A DNA stretch of 64,000 nucleotides from Stieleria sp. JC731 (GCF_020966635.1 NZ_JAJKFQ010000001.1:1116001-1180000); one strand, 5' to 3'; shown: positions 36,716-45,702, numbered from the stretch's first letter. Numbers and translations are program-made. Notes: generated by a model from the sequence alone, not told the origin.

Positions 36716-38569
36716 ATGATTGAATATGAATACGATGTCGTCGTGATCGGGGCCGGCCATGCCGGAACGGAAGCCGCTGCTGCGGCGGCTCGATTGGGGG
36801 CGAAGACGGCGCTGCTGACCACCAATCTGGATACCGTTGGGCAGATGTCGTGCAATCCGGCGATCGGCGGAGTCGCCAAGGGGCAGATCGTTCGTGAAGT
36901 CGATGCCCTTGGTGGATTGATGGGGCATGCGATCGACGCAACCGGAATTCAGTTTCGGCTTCTCAATCGACGCAAGGGGCCAGCCATGCACAGCCCACGT
37001 TCCCAAGCGGACAAGCGGGCCTATCAGCAGTACATCAAGCACGCGATTGAGCTTCAAGAAAACCTTGATCTGCGACAAGAAACGGTTGAAGACCTACTGA
37101 CCGAAACCAGTGGTGATGGCGAACGTCTTGTTGGTGTCCAAGTACGTGGCGACGCGATTTACCGCGCCCCAGCCGTCGTGCTAACCACAGGAACGTTTTT
37201 GTCAGCCATCATGCACACAGGTGATGCCAAAACGGCCGGCGGTCGCGCCGGTGAAGGCACCACGACTGGGATCAGTGGCGCACTACGTCGATTGGGATTC
37301 GAGATCGATCGCTTCAAGACCGGAACACCGGCGCGATTGAATCGACGGACGATCGATTACGCTAATTTGGAAGAGCAGCCCGGCGATGACGATCCGCAGC
37401 CTTTTTCGTTCCTGAACGATTCATTGGATGTCCAGCAGGTTCCCTGCCATATCGCAATGACCAATCAAGCGGTACACGATCTGATTCGCGCCAACTTGCA
37501 TCGTGCCCCGATGTATAGCGGGCAAATCAATTCACGCGGGCCACGCTATTGCCCGTCGATCGAAGACAAAGTGGTGCGATTCGCAGACAAAGATTCACAC
37601 CAGTTGTTCTTAGAACCCGAAGGCCATCACACCGAAGAGATCTACGTCAACGGGATTTCGACCAGTTTGCCGCGCGACGTTCAGGACGCGATGTTCCGGC
37701 AGATTCAAGGTTTGGAAAAAGCCCAGATCATGCGTTACGGCTACGCTGTCGAATACGACTATTGTCCGCCAACGCAGTTGTGGCCGCACTTGGAATCGAA
37801 GCTGGTGCCAGGGTTGTTTTTGGCCGGTCAGATCAACGGAACAACCGGCTATGAAGAAGCAGCAGGGCAGGGCCTGATTGCTGGTCTGAACGCGGCACGA
37901 CTGGTTGCCGGAAAATCAACATGGGTGCCAACCCGCGATCAAGCCTACATCGGTGTCTTGGTTGATGACTTGGTTACCAGTGGAACGGACGAACCTTACC
38001 GAATGTTTACCAGTCGTGCAGAGTTCCGTTTATTGCTTCGCCAAGACAACGCAGATCGGCGTCTGACTGCCGATGCTGACAAGTTAGGTCTGATTAGCGA
38101 AAATCGACGTCAGCGATTTGCGCAGAAACTCGATGATATCGATCGCGCTTTGCAATTGCTTTCGGCGGCAAAGGTCAGCACCGCTAAAGGTGATGTCAAA
38201 GGCGACGTCTATCTACGTCGGCCCGAAGTCGATTGGGAAACGATGTGTGGCATCGTTGGTGAGCTTTCAACGATCGGTCCTCAAGCAGCACAGCAAGTCG
38301 TCTATGACATCAAGTACGAAGGCTACGTCAGTCGGCAACGAGATGAGGTTGCCCGACAGCAGCGGATGCTGAAGAAAAAGATTCCGATCTCATTCGACTA
38401 CGCCACCATCACGGCCATGCGTACCGAAGCACGGGAAAAGCTAAGTTCGATTCGTCCGGTTACTCTTGATCAAGCACAGCGAATAAGCGGAATCACGCCA
38501 GCCGACATCGCGCTCTTGTTGGCTTATTTGGAAGCGCCTTCGAAAGAAGCAAAATCAAAGTCGCTTTGA
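36716..38569 (+). CDS. mnmG: tRNA uridine-5-carboxymethylaminomethyl modification enzyme MnmG (GidA)
   Basis: A FAD-binding enzyme that, with the GTPase MnmE, modifies the wobble uridine of several tRNAs in the cytoplasm. From ATG 36716 the N-terminus is the FAD site YDVVVIGAGHAGTEAA, followed by the family blocks MSCNPAIGGVAKGQIVREVD, RRKGPAMHSPRSQADK and FKTGTPARL. The C-terminal part carries SRAEFRLLLRQDNAD and the helical domain ending in RISGITPADIALLLAYLE. The length of 617 residues is normal. A longer frame from 36578 lacks family residues. MnmE is not encoded in this window. A short hairpin (CTTTGAT/ATCAAAG, 38564-38594) overlaps the stop codon. Confidence 0.96.
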   Translation: MIEYEYDVVVIGAGHAGTEAAAAAARLGAKTALLTTNLDTVGQMSCNPAIGGVAKGQIVREVDALGGLMGHAIDATGIQFRLLNRRKGPAMHSPRSQADKRAYQQYIKHAIELQENLDLRQETVEDLLTETSGDGERLVGVQVRGDAIYRAPAVVLTTGTFLSAIMHTGDAKTAGGRAGEGTTTGISGALRRLGFEIDRFKTGTPARLNRRTIDYANLEEQPGDDDPQPFSFLNDSLDVQQVPCHIAMTNQAVHDLIRANLHRAPMYSGQINSRGPRYCPSIEDKVVRFADKDSHQLFLEPEGHHTEEIYVNGISTSLPRDVQDAMFRQIQGLEKAQIMRYGYAVEYDYCPPTQLWPHLESKLVPGLFLAGQINGTTGYEEAAGQGLIAGLNAARLVAGKSTWVPTRDQAYIGVLVDDLVTSGTDEPYRMFTSRAEFRLLLRQDNADRRLTADADKLGLISENRRQRFAQKLDDIDRALQLLSAAKVSTAKGDVKGDVYLRRPEVDWETMCGIVGELSTIGPQAAQQVVYDIKYEGYVSRQRDEVARQQRMLKKKIPISFDYATITAMRTEAREKLSSIRPVTLDQAQRISGITPADIALLLAYLEAPSKEAKSKSL

Positions 38570-38930
38570 TAGCAATCGATTGGTTGAATCAAAGGCAACG
38601 TGCTCGGTAAAGCGAATCGATTTCCAGTTTCGCGAGCGAAGCGAAGCGTTCGGCGGAATTTTACTTCGCCGTTTTGTGGCTTCGGTGACTGACCGTTGGC
38701 ATGTGAAAACGCAAACTCGACATTAACAATCTTGCGTGAGCTATCGCCTTTGGCCAGCAACCCAGGCTCTCCTATCTTGACCTAGCCGGTTAGATTGGTA
38801 AGATTCGCTGGTCGGGCAAGATCGGCAAACTTGAGGGTTTTGGAGTTTGCTGTTATCTGCGTTTTTCGCACAGAATGCGGCGAAGTGCTCTTGTGTGGAA
38901 GCGTGGAGGTTTTGCTAAAAGAGGCGTGTC

Positions 38931-38952
38931 GTGTTGGTTTGGTGACTAACAC
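38931..38952 (+). promoter_or_regulatory. leader hairpin 1 of HTH-REC gene
   Basis: GTGTTGGTT (38931-38939) can pair along its full length, allowing two G-U pairs, with GACTAACAC (38944-38952) around a 4-base loop. The G-U pairs form only in RNA read on the plus strand, so a role in the transcript is more likely than a DNA site. Confidence 0.35.
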
Positions 38953-38993
38953 AGTTGTGCAGACTTTTGAATAGCACGGAAAGACGCGCGTGA

Positions 38994-39024
38994 TGGGCGA
39001 GCTTTGCGAAAGCCAAGTGGCCCA
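38994..39024 (+). promoter_or_regulatory. leader hairpin 2 of HTH-REC gene
   Basis: An outer stem TGGGC/GCCCA (38994-38998 with 39020-39024) encloses an inner GCTTT/AAAGC stem (39001-39013) with a GCG loop. It lies 44 bases before the start codon and is followed by CCTGCAGG and GGGAGG, so folding could control access to the ribosome site. Confidence 0.35.
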
Positions 39025-39068
39025 CCGACTAACGCACAGGTTGGGAAACGGCTCGTCCTGCAGGGAGG

Positions 39069-39665
39069 ATGGTTTCTGCGATGACCACAAAGACGGTCTT
39101 TACGACAGGCGAAGCGGCGAAAATTTGCAAAGTCAGTCAGCAAACGATCATTCGTTGCTTTGACAATGGCTCGCTAAAAGGCTTTCGCGTACCAGGCAGT
39201 AAGTTTAGGCGAATTCCGCGTGAGCAGCTTTATCTGTTCATGAAGGACAATGGGATTCCGACTGACGCGCTTGAAAGCGGCAAGAAGAAATTGTTGATCG
39301 TTGACGACGATCAAGATTTGGTCGAATTGATGAAAGAAGGATTCGAACGCGATGGTCGTTTCGATATCCGCACGGCCAATAACGGGTTTGACGCTGGTAT
39401 GGGTGTCAAAGAGTTTCGTCCTGACCTTGTCGTCTTGGACGTGATGCTTCCCGATATCAACGGTAAAGAAGTTTGCCAGCGTGTCCGCAGCGATCCAGCT
39501 TTGGACATGGTCAAGATCTTGTGCATTTCTGGGATGGTGGAACACAACAAGGTCGATGCCTTGAAAGCCGCCGGTGCAAATGACTTCATGCAAAAGCCAT
39601 TTGCGATCGACGACTTGGTGTTGCGATCCTGCGAACTGCTGGAAATTGAACGCAGCGTCAGCTAA
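39069..39665 (+). CDS. Response regulator with N-terminal MerR/excisionase-type HTH
   Basis: Residues about 7-58 form a helix-turn-helix of the excisionase/MerR type (FTTGEAAKICKVSQQTIIRC, then FRVPGSKFRRIP). Residues about 72-195 form a complete receiver domain: acidic pocket D79-D81, phosphoacceptor D124 (LVVLDVMLPD), S154 (LCISGM) and K176 (MQKPF). The order HTH then REC is opposite to most DNA-binding response regulators. GGGAGG lies directly before ATG 39069, too close for a standard site, and another ATG is four codons on (39081). The histidine kinase gene starts 17 bases after its stop, so the two probably form one signalling pair. Target genes are unknown. Confidence 0.88.
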   Translation: MVSAMTTKTVFTTGEAAKICKVSQQTIIRCFDNGSLKGFRVPGSKFRRIPREQLYLFMKDNGIPTDALESGKKKLLIVDDDQDLVELMKEGFERDGRFDIRTANNGFDAGMGVKEFRPDLVVLDVMLPDINGKEVCQRVRSDPALDMVKILCISGMVEHNKVDALKAAGANDFMQKPFAIDDLVLRSCELLEIERSVS

Positions 39666-39682
39666 CCCGTTGCCCCAATACG

Positions 39683-41083
39683 ATGGACGCGGTGGTGAGC
39701 GCCCAGACACCCACGGAAGAGCCGATGGTTCCGCAATCGACTCGGTCGCTCGGATGGTGGGGTGTATTGCCGCCGATCGTTAATCAAGTTGCCGAGCATT
39801 CAGACAACAGTCCGAATGCTCAGTCGCATGGCAATGATCAATTGCAGGCGACGCGAGCTTGGTTGCCTCTATCAGATACCGCGACCGTCGCAATCTCACT
39901 TGCGCTAACCAGCAAGTCGACCTCGCACGACACAAGTGCGTTGATTGGCCGACTGAAACTTGCGCTCGCCAAAGATCCACCGCTGCTGATTTTTGCATTG
40001 CTCTCAGCACCAACAGGGTTGTTGGTTTCGCTAACCGATCTTGCACATTGGTTTTTGAGTGCTGATTTTGCAAGCCGGTTTGCGGACGGTGAGTGGGCTC
40101 TTTCGGCACCAACGATCACCGACAACGATCAACAACGTTGGTCACGGCTGATGTCTCGATCGCGATCCAAAGATCCACAAACATGGGTCGAAGATGCGAA
40201 TGAGTGGCTGCGCGTCAAAGCTTTAGGCCCAGATCAAGACTATCAGGATCAGATCCCACGATTGATTTGGGACGTTGATGAGCCAGCTAATCATCCGGCA
40301 TTGCCGAGTGGCAGCCAATTGTTGCACGCATTGGCATTGGATTCACAAGAACGCCGCGCCGTTGATCATCGATTCGATCAAACAATTCAAGAACATAAGT
40401 TCTCGATGGCAAAGCAATTGGCGTATGGGCTGAGCCATGAAATTAACAATCCGTTGGCAAACATCTCCGCTCGTGCCCAAGCGTTGGCGAGCGATGAAGC
40501 GGATGATCGGCGACGTCATTCGCTAGAGCAAATCGTCCGGCAGGTGTTTCGGGCACACGAGATGATTTCCGGGTTGATGTTCTATGCCAATCCGACCGAA
40601 CCGGTGTTGCAACCTTTTGATTTAGTTCACGTGGTTCGTGAAGCGAGCGCGGAATACGAAGCGATGGCAGAAGGGCAGGGGATTCGCTTGCTGAGCAAAG
40701 TCCCGGAGGAAGAGGTCACCGCGATTGGTGATCGATCGATGATCCTAGAAGCCATCCGAGTGCTGCTTCGCAATGCGTTTGAGGCTGTCGGACGAAGCGG
40801 AACGATTGTGGTTTCGTTGCGATCAGACGGGACTGATCAATACCAGTACGCGTCGCCAACAAATTGGGTGATCGATATCGCTGACAGTGGGCCCGGACTT
40901 TCAGCCGAGGCTTCCAAGCATGCTTTTGATCCCTATTTCAGTGGTCGAGAAGCTGGACGCGGACTGGGATTGGGACTTTGCCGGGCGTATCGAATTGCAG
41001 AACTCCACGGAGCTACAATTTCGTTAACAGGCGGTTTGGCAGGTTGTGTTGCAACGATCACGCTGCCAAACAATCCAGAGTAA
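39683..41083 (+). CDS. Soluble sensor histidine kinase
   Basis: The C-terminal half is a full kinase: H box with H252 (AYGLSHEINNPLANISARAQ), N box (LLRNAFEAVG), G1 (DIADSGPGLS) and G2 (GRGLGLGLC). Residues 1-225 contain no clear membrane helix; they hold a helical region (SALIGRLKLALAKDPPLLIF, then SLTDLAHWFL) that slightly recalls HDOD domains but cannot be assigned. The protein should therefore sense a cytoplasmic signal. It is 17 bases downstream of the HTH-REC regulator, its likely phosphorylation partner. Convergent with the PEP-CTERM gene, with a 6-base gap. Confidence 0.88.
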   Translation: MDAVVSAQTPTEEPMVPQSTRSLGWWGVLPPIVNQVAEHSDNSPNAQSHGNDQLQATRAWLPLSDTATVAISLALTSKSTSHDTSALIGRLKLALAKDPPLLIFALLSAPTGLLVSLTDLAHWFLSADFASRFADGEWALSAPTITDNDQQRWSRLMSRSRSKDPQTWVEDANEWLRVKALGPDQDYQDQIPRLIWDVDEPANHPALPSGSQLLHALALDSQERRAVDHRFDQTIQEHKFSMAKQLAYGLSHEINNPLANISARAQALASDEADDRRRHSLEQIVRQVFRAHEMISGLMFYANPTEPVLQPFDLVHVVREASAEYEAMAEGQGIRLLSKVPEEEVTAIGDRSMILEAIRVLLRNAFEAVGRSGTIVVSLRSDGTDQYQYASPTNWVIDIADSGPGLSAEASKHAFDPYFSGREAGRGLGLGLCRAYRIAELHGATISLTGGLAGCVATITLPNNPE

Positions 41084-41089
41084 ATAACT

Positions 41090-42004
41090 TTAGCGACGAA
41101 GCGACTGTCGCCGCCGGCGCGAGCAGGTCAGCATCGCAATCGTGCACATTCCCAGGGCGATCGCAGAAGACGGTTCTGGTATGGCGCTAATCGCTAGTGG
41201 AGAGGTGCCCACCGAGATCGCGCCGAGTTGTTCCCAGGTCATCGATCCGTCGTAGTCTTTTGGAACGCCGTTTAGGTCTTGGTTAAACGAATTGTCTTGG
41301 GTTGCCGTGGCAAGCACGAAACCGAACGACGTGCCCTGGTTAACGCTGAGTGACGATTCAGTCTGCATCCAGTCAACAATCGACTGAAAGGGCAGCGAAA
41401 AACTGAGGAAGTAGTCCGTCTCATTGTCCGAGTCCACATCGGTTGCGGCAGTATCGACCGCGGCGTAGTGATAGTTCTGCGATGTCTCGGCAAAAGTCTG
41501 TAGTGGTCCGGTGATGCTGGTCGTGCTAGGCGAGATATTCAAATCGGAACCCGTGCCATAGATCGCTAGCTCATCTGCGGAGCCTTGGTTGTGCACACCA
41601 GCGTAGAGGTCCAATGCGCCGTCTTGGTTGCCATCGATGCCAACGAAAACGTTTCTCGAGAACCCGGTGGTGCTACCCGCGCCAAGCCGCACACGAAACA
41701 GCAGGCTTCCGTCGGTCCAGCTTCCTACCGTGCCTCCATCATCGAATTGATAGTAGAAGGATGGGTTGTTGATATTGCCGACCAAATCTGCGATCGACTT
41801 ACTGTTTCCGGTTTGTTGGTCGTCGTAGTAGTCTGTCTGCCCGGCGCCCGAATAAACAATCGGTGTCCATTGTGGGGTCGGATCGGTCACCGTCGCGGCG
41901 GTCGCGTTGTAGCTCCAACCCGAAACGACGGCGCAGCAGACGCATAAGGGGCGCACTAGCGATCGTAGGTGAAGTGATCGAAAAACGTTGATTGGCTGAA
42001 TCAT
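41090..42004 (-). CDS. PEP-CTERM sorting domain protein
   Basis: From ATG 42004 the N-terminus has a signal peptide (LCVCCAVVSGWSYNATAA). The mature part is acidic and rich in Gly, Asp, Ser and Thr, with a Ca-binding-like FVGIDGNQDGALDLYAG segment. The C-terminus is a PEP-CTERM signal: IPEPSSAIALGMCTIAML, one hydrophobic helix and an Arg cluster (SRRRRQSLRR). PEP-CTERM proteins are recognised by an exosortase and usually belong to surface or extracellular matrix material; no exosortase lies in this window. The start 11 codons upstream (42037) is less likely. Confidence 0.88.
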   Translation of the reverse strand: MIQPINVFRSLHLRSLVRPLCVCCAVVSGWSYNATAATVTDPTPQWTPIVYSGAGQTDYYDDQQTGNSKSIADLVGNINNPSFYYQFDDGGTVGSWTDGSLLFRVRLGAGSTTGFSRNVFVGIDGNQDGALDLYAGVHNQGSADELAIYGTGSDLNISPSTTSITGPLQTFAETSQNYHYAAVDTAATDVDSDNETDYFLSFSLPFQSIVDWMQTESSLSVNQGTSFGFVLATATQDNSFNQDLNGVPKDYDGSMTWEQLGAISVGTSPLAISAIPEPSSAIALGMCTIAMLTCSRRRRQSLRR

Positions 42005-42485
42005 GGCAGTGGTTCTGACAACAAATCTTTGGGGCAATGTTCCACGCGAGCGGTATCCGTCGAGCCGCCGTGGAAACAGAGGTGCACGCTTTGAGATAAG
42101 TTGTTGATACCAATGAATTGGGATGAGGGAGTTCCCTCATCCTGATTTTCGCGATCAATTCGGATCTGCCGTGAGAGTTCTTCCGGTCCTGTGGAGTTTG
42201 AAGATGTTGCGATTTCATTGGATGCTGGGAAAAGCTGAGGGGATTTGACGATTCTGAGGTCGTATTGGGGCGAACCAAAATCAGTCCCCGATGCTGGTTT
42301 TCCAGCGGCTGTATACAAGCTGTGCGACAGCATTCCAGCGAATGGTCGCTCGATGACAAAACCACGTGCTTTCACGGCATTTCTGAACGCAGACAATCTG
42401 CGTCGGACAGGTGGTAGTCAAAGTGGCTACCTTTGGCAGATAATCCCGGCTTGACTATTCGAACCGATTCCAGAGCTCAAGATTC
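42005..42485. other. divergent intergenic region, PEP-CTERM / gatA
   Basis: No gene is convincing. A 131-codon minus-strand frame (42001-42396) overlaps the PEP-CTERM start, crosses the hairpin at 42121-42142 and has no recognisable features. The region should hold promoters for both flanking genes. Confidence 0.45.
42121..42142. repeat. perfect 9-bp hairpin in the PEP-CTERM leader
   Basis: GGATGAGGG (42121-42129) and CCCTCATCC (42134-42142) form a 9-bp stem with a 4-base loop. It lies about 117 bases upstream of the PEP-CTERM start. On the plus strand TGATTTT follows, but no plus-strand gene ends nearby, so a regulatory or repeat origin is as likely as termination. Confidence 0.5.
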
Positions 42486-43943
42486 ATGCTCGATTCAGCA
42501 TTTGAATTGCTTCGCCAACAGGCCGACGGCGAGGTTTCAGCGGTAGAGATCGCTGGGCAGGCGATTGACGCGATCGAAGCTTCACAGAAGCTGCACAACG
42601 CTTATACCCACATCGACCGCGAATTGACGTTGGCGGCTGCCAAGAAAATTGACCAGAAACGTGCCGCCGGTGAGCCACTAGGGGCGCTCGCCGGAGTCCC
42701 GGTCGCGGTCAAGGACGTCCTTTGCACCGCGGACATGCCAACCACATGTTCGTCGGAAATGTTGCGTGGATTCCGCCCCCCTTATGACGCGACGGTTGTC
42801 GAACGACTGCGTGCCGCAGACGCCGTGATTGTTGGCAAAACCAACATGGACGAGTTCGCGATGGGAGGCAGCACCGAAACGGGTGCGTTTGGCGTGACCA
42901 CCAACCCATGGGATATCAAGCGGACTCCCGGCGGCAGTAGCGGAGGTGCCACGGCGGCAGTCGCAGCACAGACCGTTCCGCTCAGTTTGGGAACGGATAC
43001 CGGCGGTTCGATTCGCCAACCGAGCGCGTTTTGTGGCGTCACGGGACTGAAACCGACCTATGGACGTGTCAGTCGGTATGGTTTGGTCGCTTTCGCGAGC
43101 AGCTTGGATCAGATCGGCCCGATCGCTTGGAGTGCCAAAGAATGCGCTCTGTTGATGAACACCATTGCCGGATTCGAAAAACGCGACTCGACGTCTTTGT
43201 ACACAGAGGTTCCAGATTACGTCGCGGCAACCGAGTCCGATGATATGCGGGGAATGCGAGTCGGCGTGCTTCGTGAATCGATGGAAGCCGATGGCGTCGA
43301 TCCGGCTGTCAAAGCTGCCGTCGCACATGCGATCGGAGTCTTTGCGGAACTGGGTGCCGAGATCGTTGATGTGGATTTGCCCCACCGCGAATACTGGGTG
43401 CCGACATACTATGTGATCGCACCAAGTGAAGCGAGTAGCAACCTGTCACGCTATGACGGGGCTCACTACGGACATCGCAGTTCGGCGAGCGACAACTTGG
43501 AAGCGATGTATTGTAAAAGTCGCGCCGAAGGTTTTGGCGAAGAAGTCAAACGCCGAATCATGATCGGTACATACGCGTTAAGCGAAGGTTACGCCGATCA
43601 ATACTACAACCAAGCATTAAAGGTGCGTCGCTTGATTCGTGGCGACTACGACGCGGCGTTCTCGCAAGCGGATTTGTTGTTGGGGCCGGTGACTCCTACG
43701 CCCGCGTTCGAATTGGGAGCAAAGTTGGACGATCCGATTCAGATGTACCTCTGCGACTTATTTACCGTCGGTGCCAACTTGGCCGGTGTTCCGGCGATGT
43801 CGTTGCCCGCGGGATTCAACGACGACGGCTTGCCATTGGGAATACAGATCCAGGCACCGGCACTTGAAGAAGCTCGATTGTTGTTTGCCGGTTCGGCATT
43901 TCAGTCGGCAACGGACTATCACACCAAACGACCACGCGGATAA
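42486..43943 (+). CDS. gatA: Asp-tRNA(Asn)/Glu-tRNA(Gln) amidotransferase subunit A
   Basis: The glutaminase subunit of the GatCAB complex, which releases ammonia from glutamine to amidate misacylated tRNA. The Ser-cisSer-Lys triad of amidase-signature enzymes is present: K76 (VAVKDV), S151 in TPGGSSGG and S175 in DTGGSIRQP. The FAMGGSTETGAFGVTTNPWD segment and the C-terminal LPLGIQIQAP are typical of GatA. Length 485 fits. gatB starts three bases after its stop, so the two are cotranscribed; gatC is not next to them in this window. Confidence 0.96.
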   Translation: MLDSAFELLRQQADGEVSAVEIAGQAIDAIEASQKLHNAYTHIDRELTLAAAKKIDQKRAAGEPLGALAGVPVAVKDVLCTADMPTTCSSEMLRGFRPPYDATVVERLRAADAVIVGKTNMDEFAMGGSTETGAFGVTTNPWDIKRTPGGSSGGATAAVAAQTVPLSLGTDTGGSIRQPSAFCGVTGLKPTYGRVSRYGLVAFASSLDQIGPIAWSAKECALLMNTIAGFEKRDSTSLYTEVPDYVAATESDDMRGMRVGVLRESMEADGVDPAVKAAVAHAIGVFAELGAEIVDVDLPHREYWVPTYYVIAPSEASSNLSRYDGAHYGHRSSASDNLEAMYCKSRAEGFGEEVKRRIMIGTYALSEGYADQYYNQALKVRRLIRGDYDAAFSQADLLLGPVTPTPAFELGAKLDDPIQMYLCDLFTVGANLAGVPAMSLPAGFNDDGLPLGIQIQAPALEEARLLFAGSAFQSATDYHTKRPRG

Positions 43944-43946
43944 GCC

Positions 43947-45419
43947 ATGGCTGAGCTACCGACAACCACGATCATCGGGCTGGAAGTCCACGTTCAACTG
44001 CGAACGAAAACCAAATTGTTTTGCGGCTGTAGTACCAAGTTTGGTGGTGCCCCCAATACGCAAGTCTGCCCGGTCTGTCTAGGACTGCCCGGTGCATTGC
44101 CGGTGATGAATGAGCATGCTATTGAGCTTGCGATTCGAGCCGGACTCGCGCTCGATTGTGACATCCCGCCGATGACAAAATGGGACCGAAAGCAATACTT
44201 CTATCCCGACCTTCCCAAGGGATATCAGATTAGCCAATTCGATTTGCCTATCTGTGTCGATGGTGTGTTGGAGATCGATGACCCCGCAGACCCCGAGCAG
44301 AAACGTAAAATCCACATCACGCGTGCCCACTTAGAAGAAGATGCCGGCAAGAGTATGCATGATGAAGCGGCGGGCAGTGCTGACAGTCGAATTGACTTGA
44401 ACCGTTGCGGCACTCCGCTTCTGGAAATTGTCAGCGAGCCGGATTTGAGAACCGCCGAAGAATGCTTGGCCTATCTGACCAAGTTGAAAGAAACGATGGT
44501 CCATCTTGGCGTTTCCGATTGTGAAATGCAGGAAGGATCTTTGCGTGTCGATGCCAACGTCAATTTGGAAATTGATCGACACGGCGAAGTCATCCGGACG
44601 CCGATCGTCGAAATCAAAAACATGAATAGTTTTCGCAATGTCGCATCGGCGCTGCAGTACGAAGTCAAGCGACAGTATGGCGAATGGGAAGAGCATGGCT
44701 GGACAATCCAGACGAAGGGCAAACGTACTTTCGGTTGGAACGATGTCAAAGAAATCACCTATCCACAGCGTGAAAAGGAAGAATCGGCTGACTATCGATA
44801 TTTCCCTTGTCCTGACCTTTTGCCCGTCCGGATCCCGCGAGAGCGTGTTGAAGAGATCCGTCAATCACTTGGCGAAACACCCGGCGAAGCCCGGACCCGT
44901 TTGCAAAAACAATACGGTATCAAAGAGTACGATGCTGACGTGATCGTTTCGCAAGGTCGGGCGATGGTGGAGTATTTTGATACCGTTGCAACAACCTGTG
45001 ACGATGGGAAACGCGCAAGCAGTTGGATCCAACAAGATGTCTTGCGAACTTTGAAAGAGCAGAACACGGACATCGAATCCTTTGCCGTGGAGGCAAAGGA
45101 TCTCGGTGAGCTGCTGCGAAAAGTGATTCAAGGCGAATTGACCAACGACCGTGCTCGCGACGTGTTCAAACACCTCGCCGAAAATGGTGGCAGCGTTGAT
45201 AGCGCCATCGCGTCACTTGGGATCGAGGCTGTTGATGATTCCGAGATGGAGTCATTGGTGCAGAGTCTGCTAGATGCGAATCCAAAAGTTGTCGAAGACG
45301 TCAAGTCAGGCAATCAAAAGGCGATCGGTTCATTGATCGGTCAAGCGAAAAAGCAAAACCGCAATGCCAATCCACAGACGGTACGCGAAATCGCGCTACG
45401 TTTGATCAACCAGAGCTAG
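43947..45419 (+). CDS. gatB: Asp-tRNA(Asn)/Glu-tRNA(Gln) amidotransferase subunit B
   Basis: The tRNA-binding and amidating subunit of GatCAB. The N-terminal catalytic cradle begins with GLEVHVQLRTKTKLFCGC and has the zinc-type cysteines of CGC and CPVCLGLPG. The family signature KYFYPDLPKGYQISQ is present as RKQYFYPDLPKGYQISQ, and EDAGKSMHDE follows. The C-terminal YqeY-like tail (GELTNDRARDVFKHLAENGG and QNRNANPQTVREI) binds tRNA. Length 490 is normal. It is the last gene before a repeat region whose first hairpin lies about 50 bases past the stop and might serve as terminator. Confidence 0.96.
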   Translation: MAELPTTTIIGLEVHVQLRTKTKLFCGCSTKFGGAPNTQVCPVCLGLPGALPVMNEHAIELAIRAGLALDCDIPPMTKWDRKQYFYPDLPKGYQISQFDLPICVDGVLEIDDPADPEQKRKIHITRAHLEEDAGKSMHDEAAGSADSRIDLNRCGTPLLEIVSEPDLRTAEECLAYLTKLKETMVHLGVSDCEMQEGSLRVDANVNLEIDRHGEVIRTPIVEIKNMNSFRNVASALQYEVKRQYGEWEEHGWTIQTKGKRTFGWNDVKEITYPQREKEESADYRYFPCPDLLPVRIPRERVEEIRQSLGETPGEARTRLQKQYGIKEYDADVIVSQGRAMVEYFDTVATTCDDGKRASSWIQQDVLRTLKEQNTDIESFAVEAKDLGELLRKVIQGELTNDRARDVFKHLAENGGSVDSAIASLGIEAVDDSEMESLVQSLLDANPKVVEDVKSGNQKAIGSLIGQAKKQNRNANPQTVREIALRLINQS

Positions 45420-45468
45420 ATCCGGTTCTTCGTCGGCCCACAGTACCCAGCAAGCTCAGGCATTCATC

Positions 45469-45702
45469 GTACCCAGCACGCTCCGCGTGATGACCACGCG
45501 ATAATCAGCAGTATGCCAGCCGGCGTCACAGGGACTGTGACGGGTACTATTTCAGCCAACACTGCCCATCGTACCCAGCACGCTCCGCGTGCTGACTACG
45601 TGATTGTCAGCAGCATCCCAGTCGGCGTCACAGGGACTGTGACGGGTACTATTTCAGGCAACACAGCCCATAGTACCCAGCACGCTCCGCGTGCTGATTA
45701 CG
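45469..45702. repeat. left copy of hairpin repeat cluster (2.3 units of 102 bp)
   Basis: Units start at 45469, 45571 and 45673 with GTACCCAGCACG, a period of 102 bases; the third is only about 30 bases long. Each full unit contains two perfect hairpins with 3-base loops: CAGCACGC/GCGTGCTG (for example 45576-45594; the first copy has a mismatch) and CGTCACAG/CTGTGACG (for example 45524-45542). A degenerate further head lies near 45443. An identical arrangement, in the same orientation, is found right of the Rpn gene at 46738-46970. A plus-strand frame through these repeats (45513-45899) is judged a shadow. Confidence 0.9.

Larger units (their letters stand above)
38570..39068 (+). other. long leader region upstream of HTH-REC regulator
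   Basis: No gene is supported in these 499 bases. The 3' half can form several hairpins on the plus strand (38931-38952, 38994-39024, and CCTGCAGG at 39057-39064 just before the start), suggesting a structured 5' leader for the regulator gene. I could not match it to a known riboswitch. Confidence 0.4.

Noticed and set aside
39001-39060. c-di-GMP-I (GEMM) riboswitch, from the ACGCACAGG word
   Set aside because: The second stem with its tetraloop receptor is missing and the start codon follows too soon.
42001-42396. 131-codon gene on the minus strand
   Set aside because: Overlaps the PEP-CTERM start, crosses a strong hairpin and shows no domain or signal.
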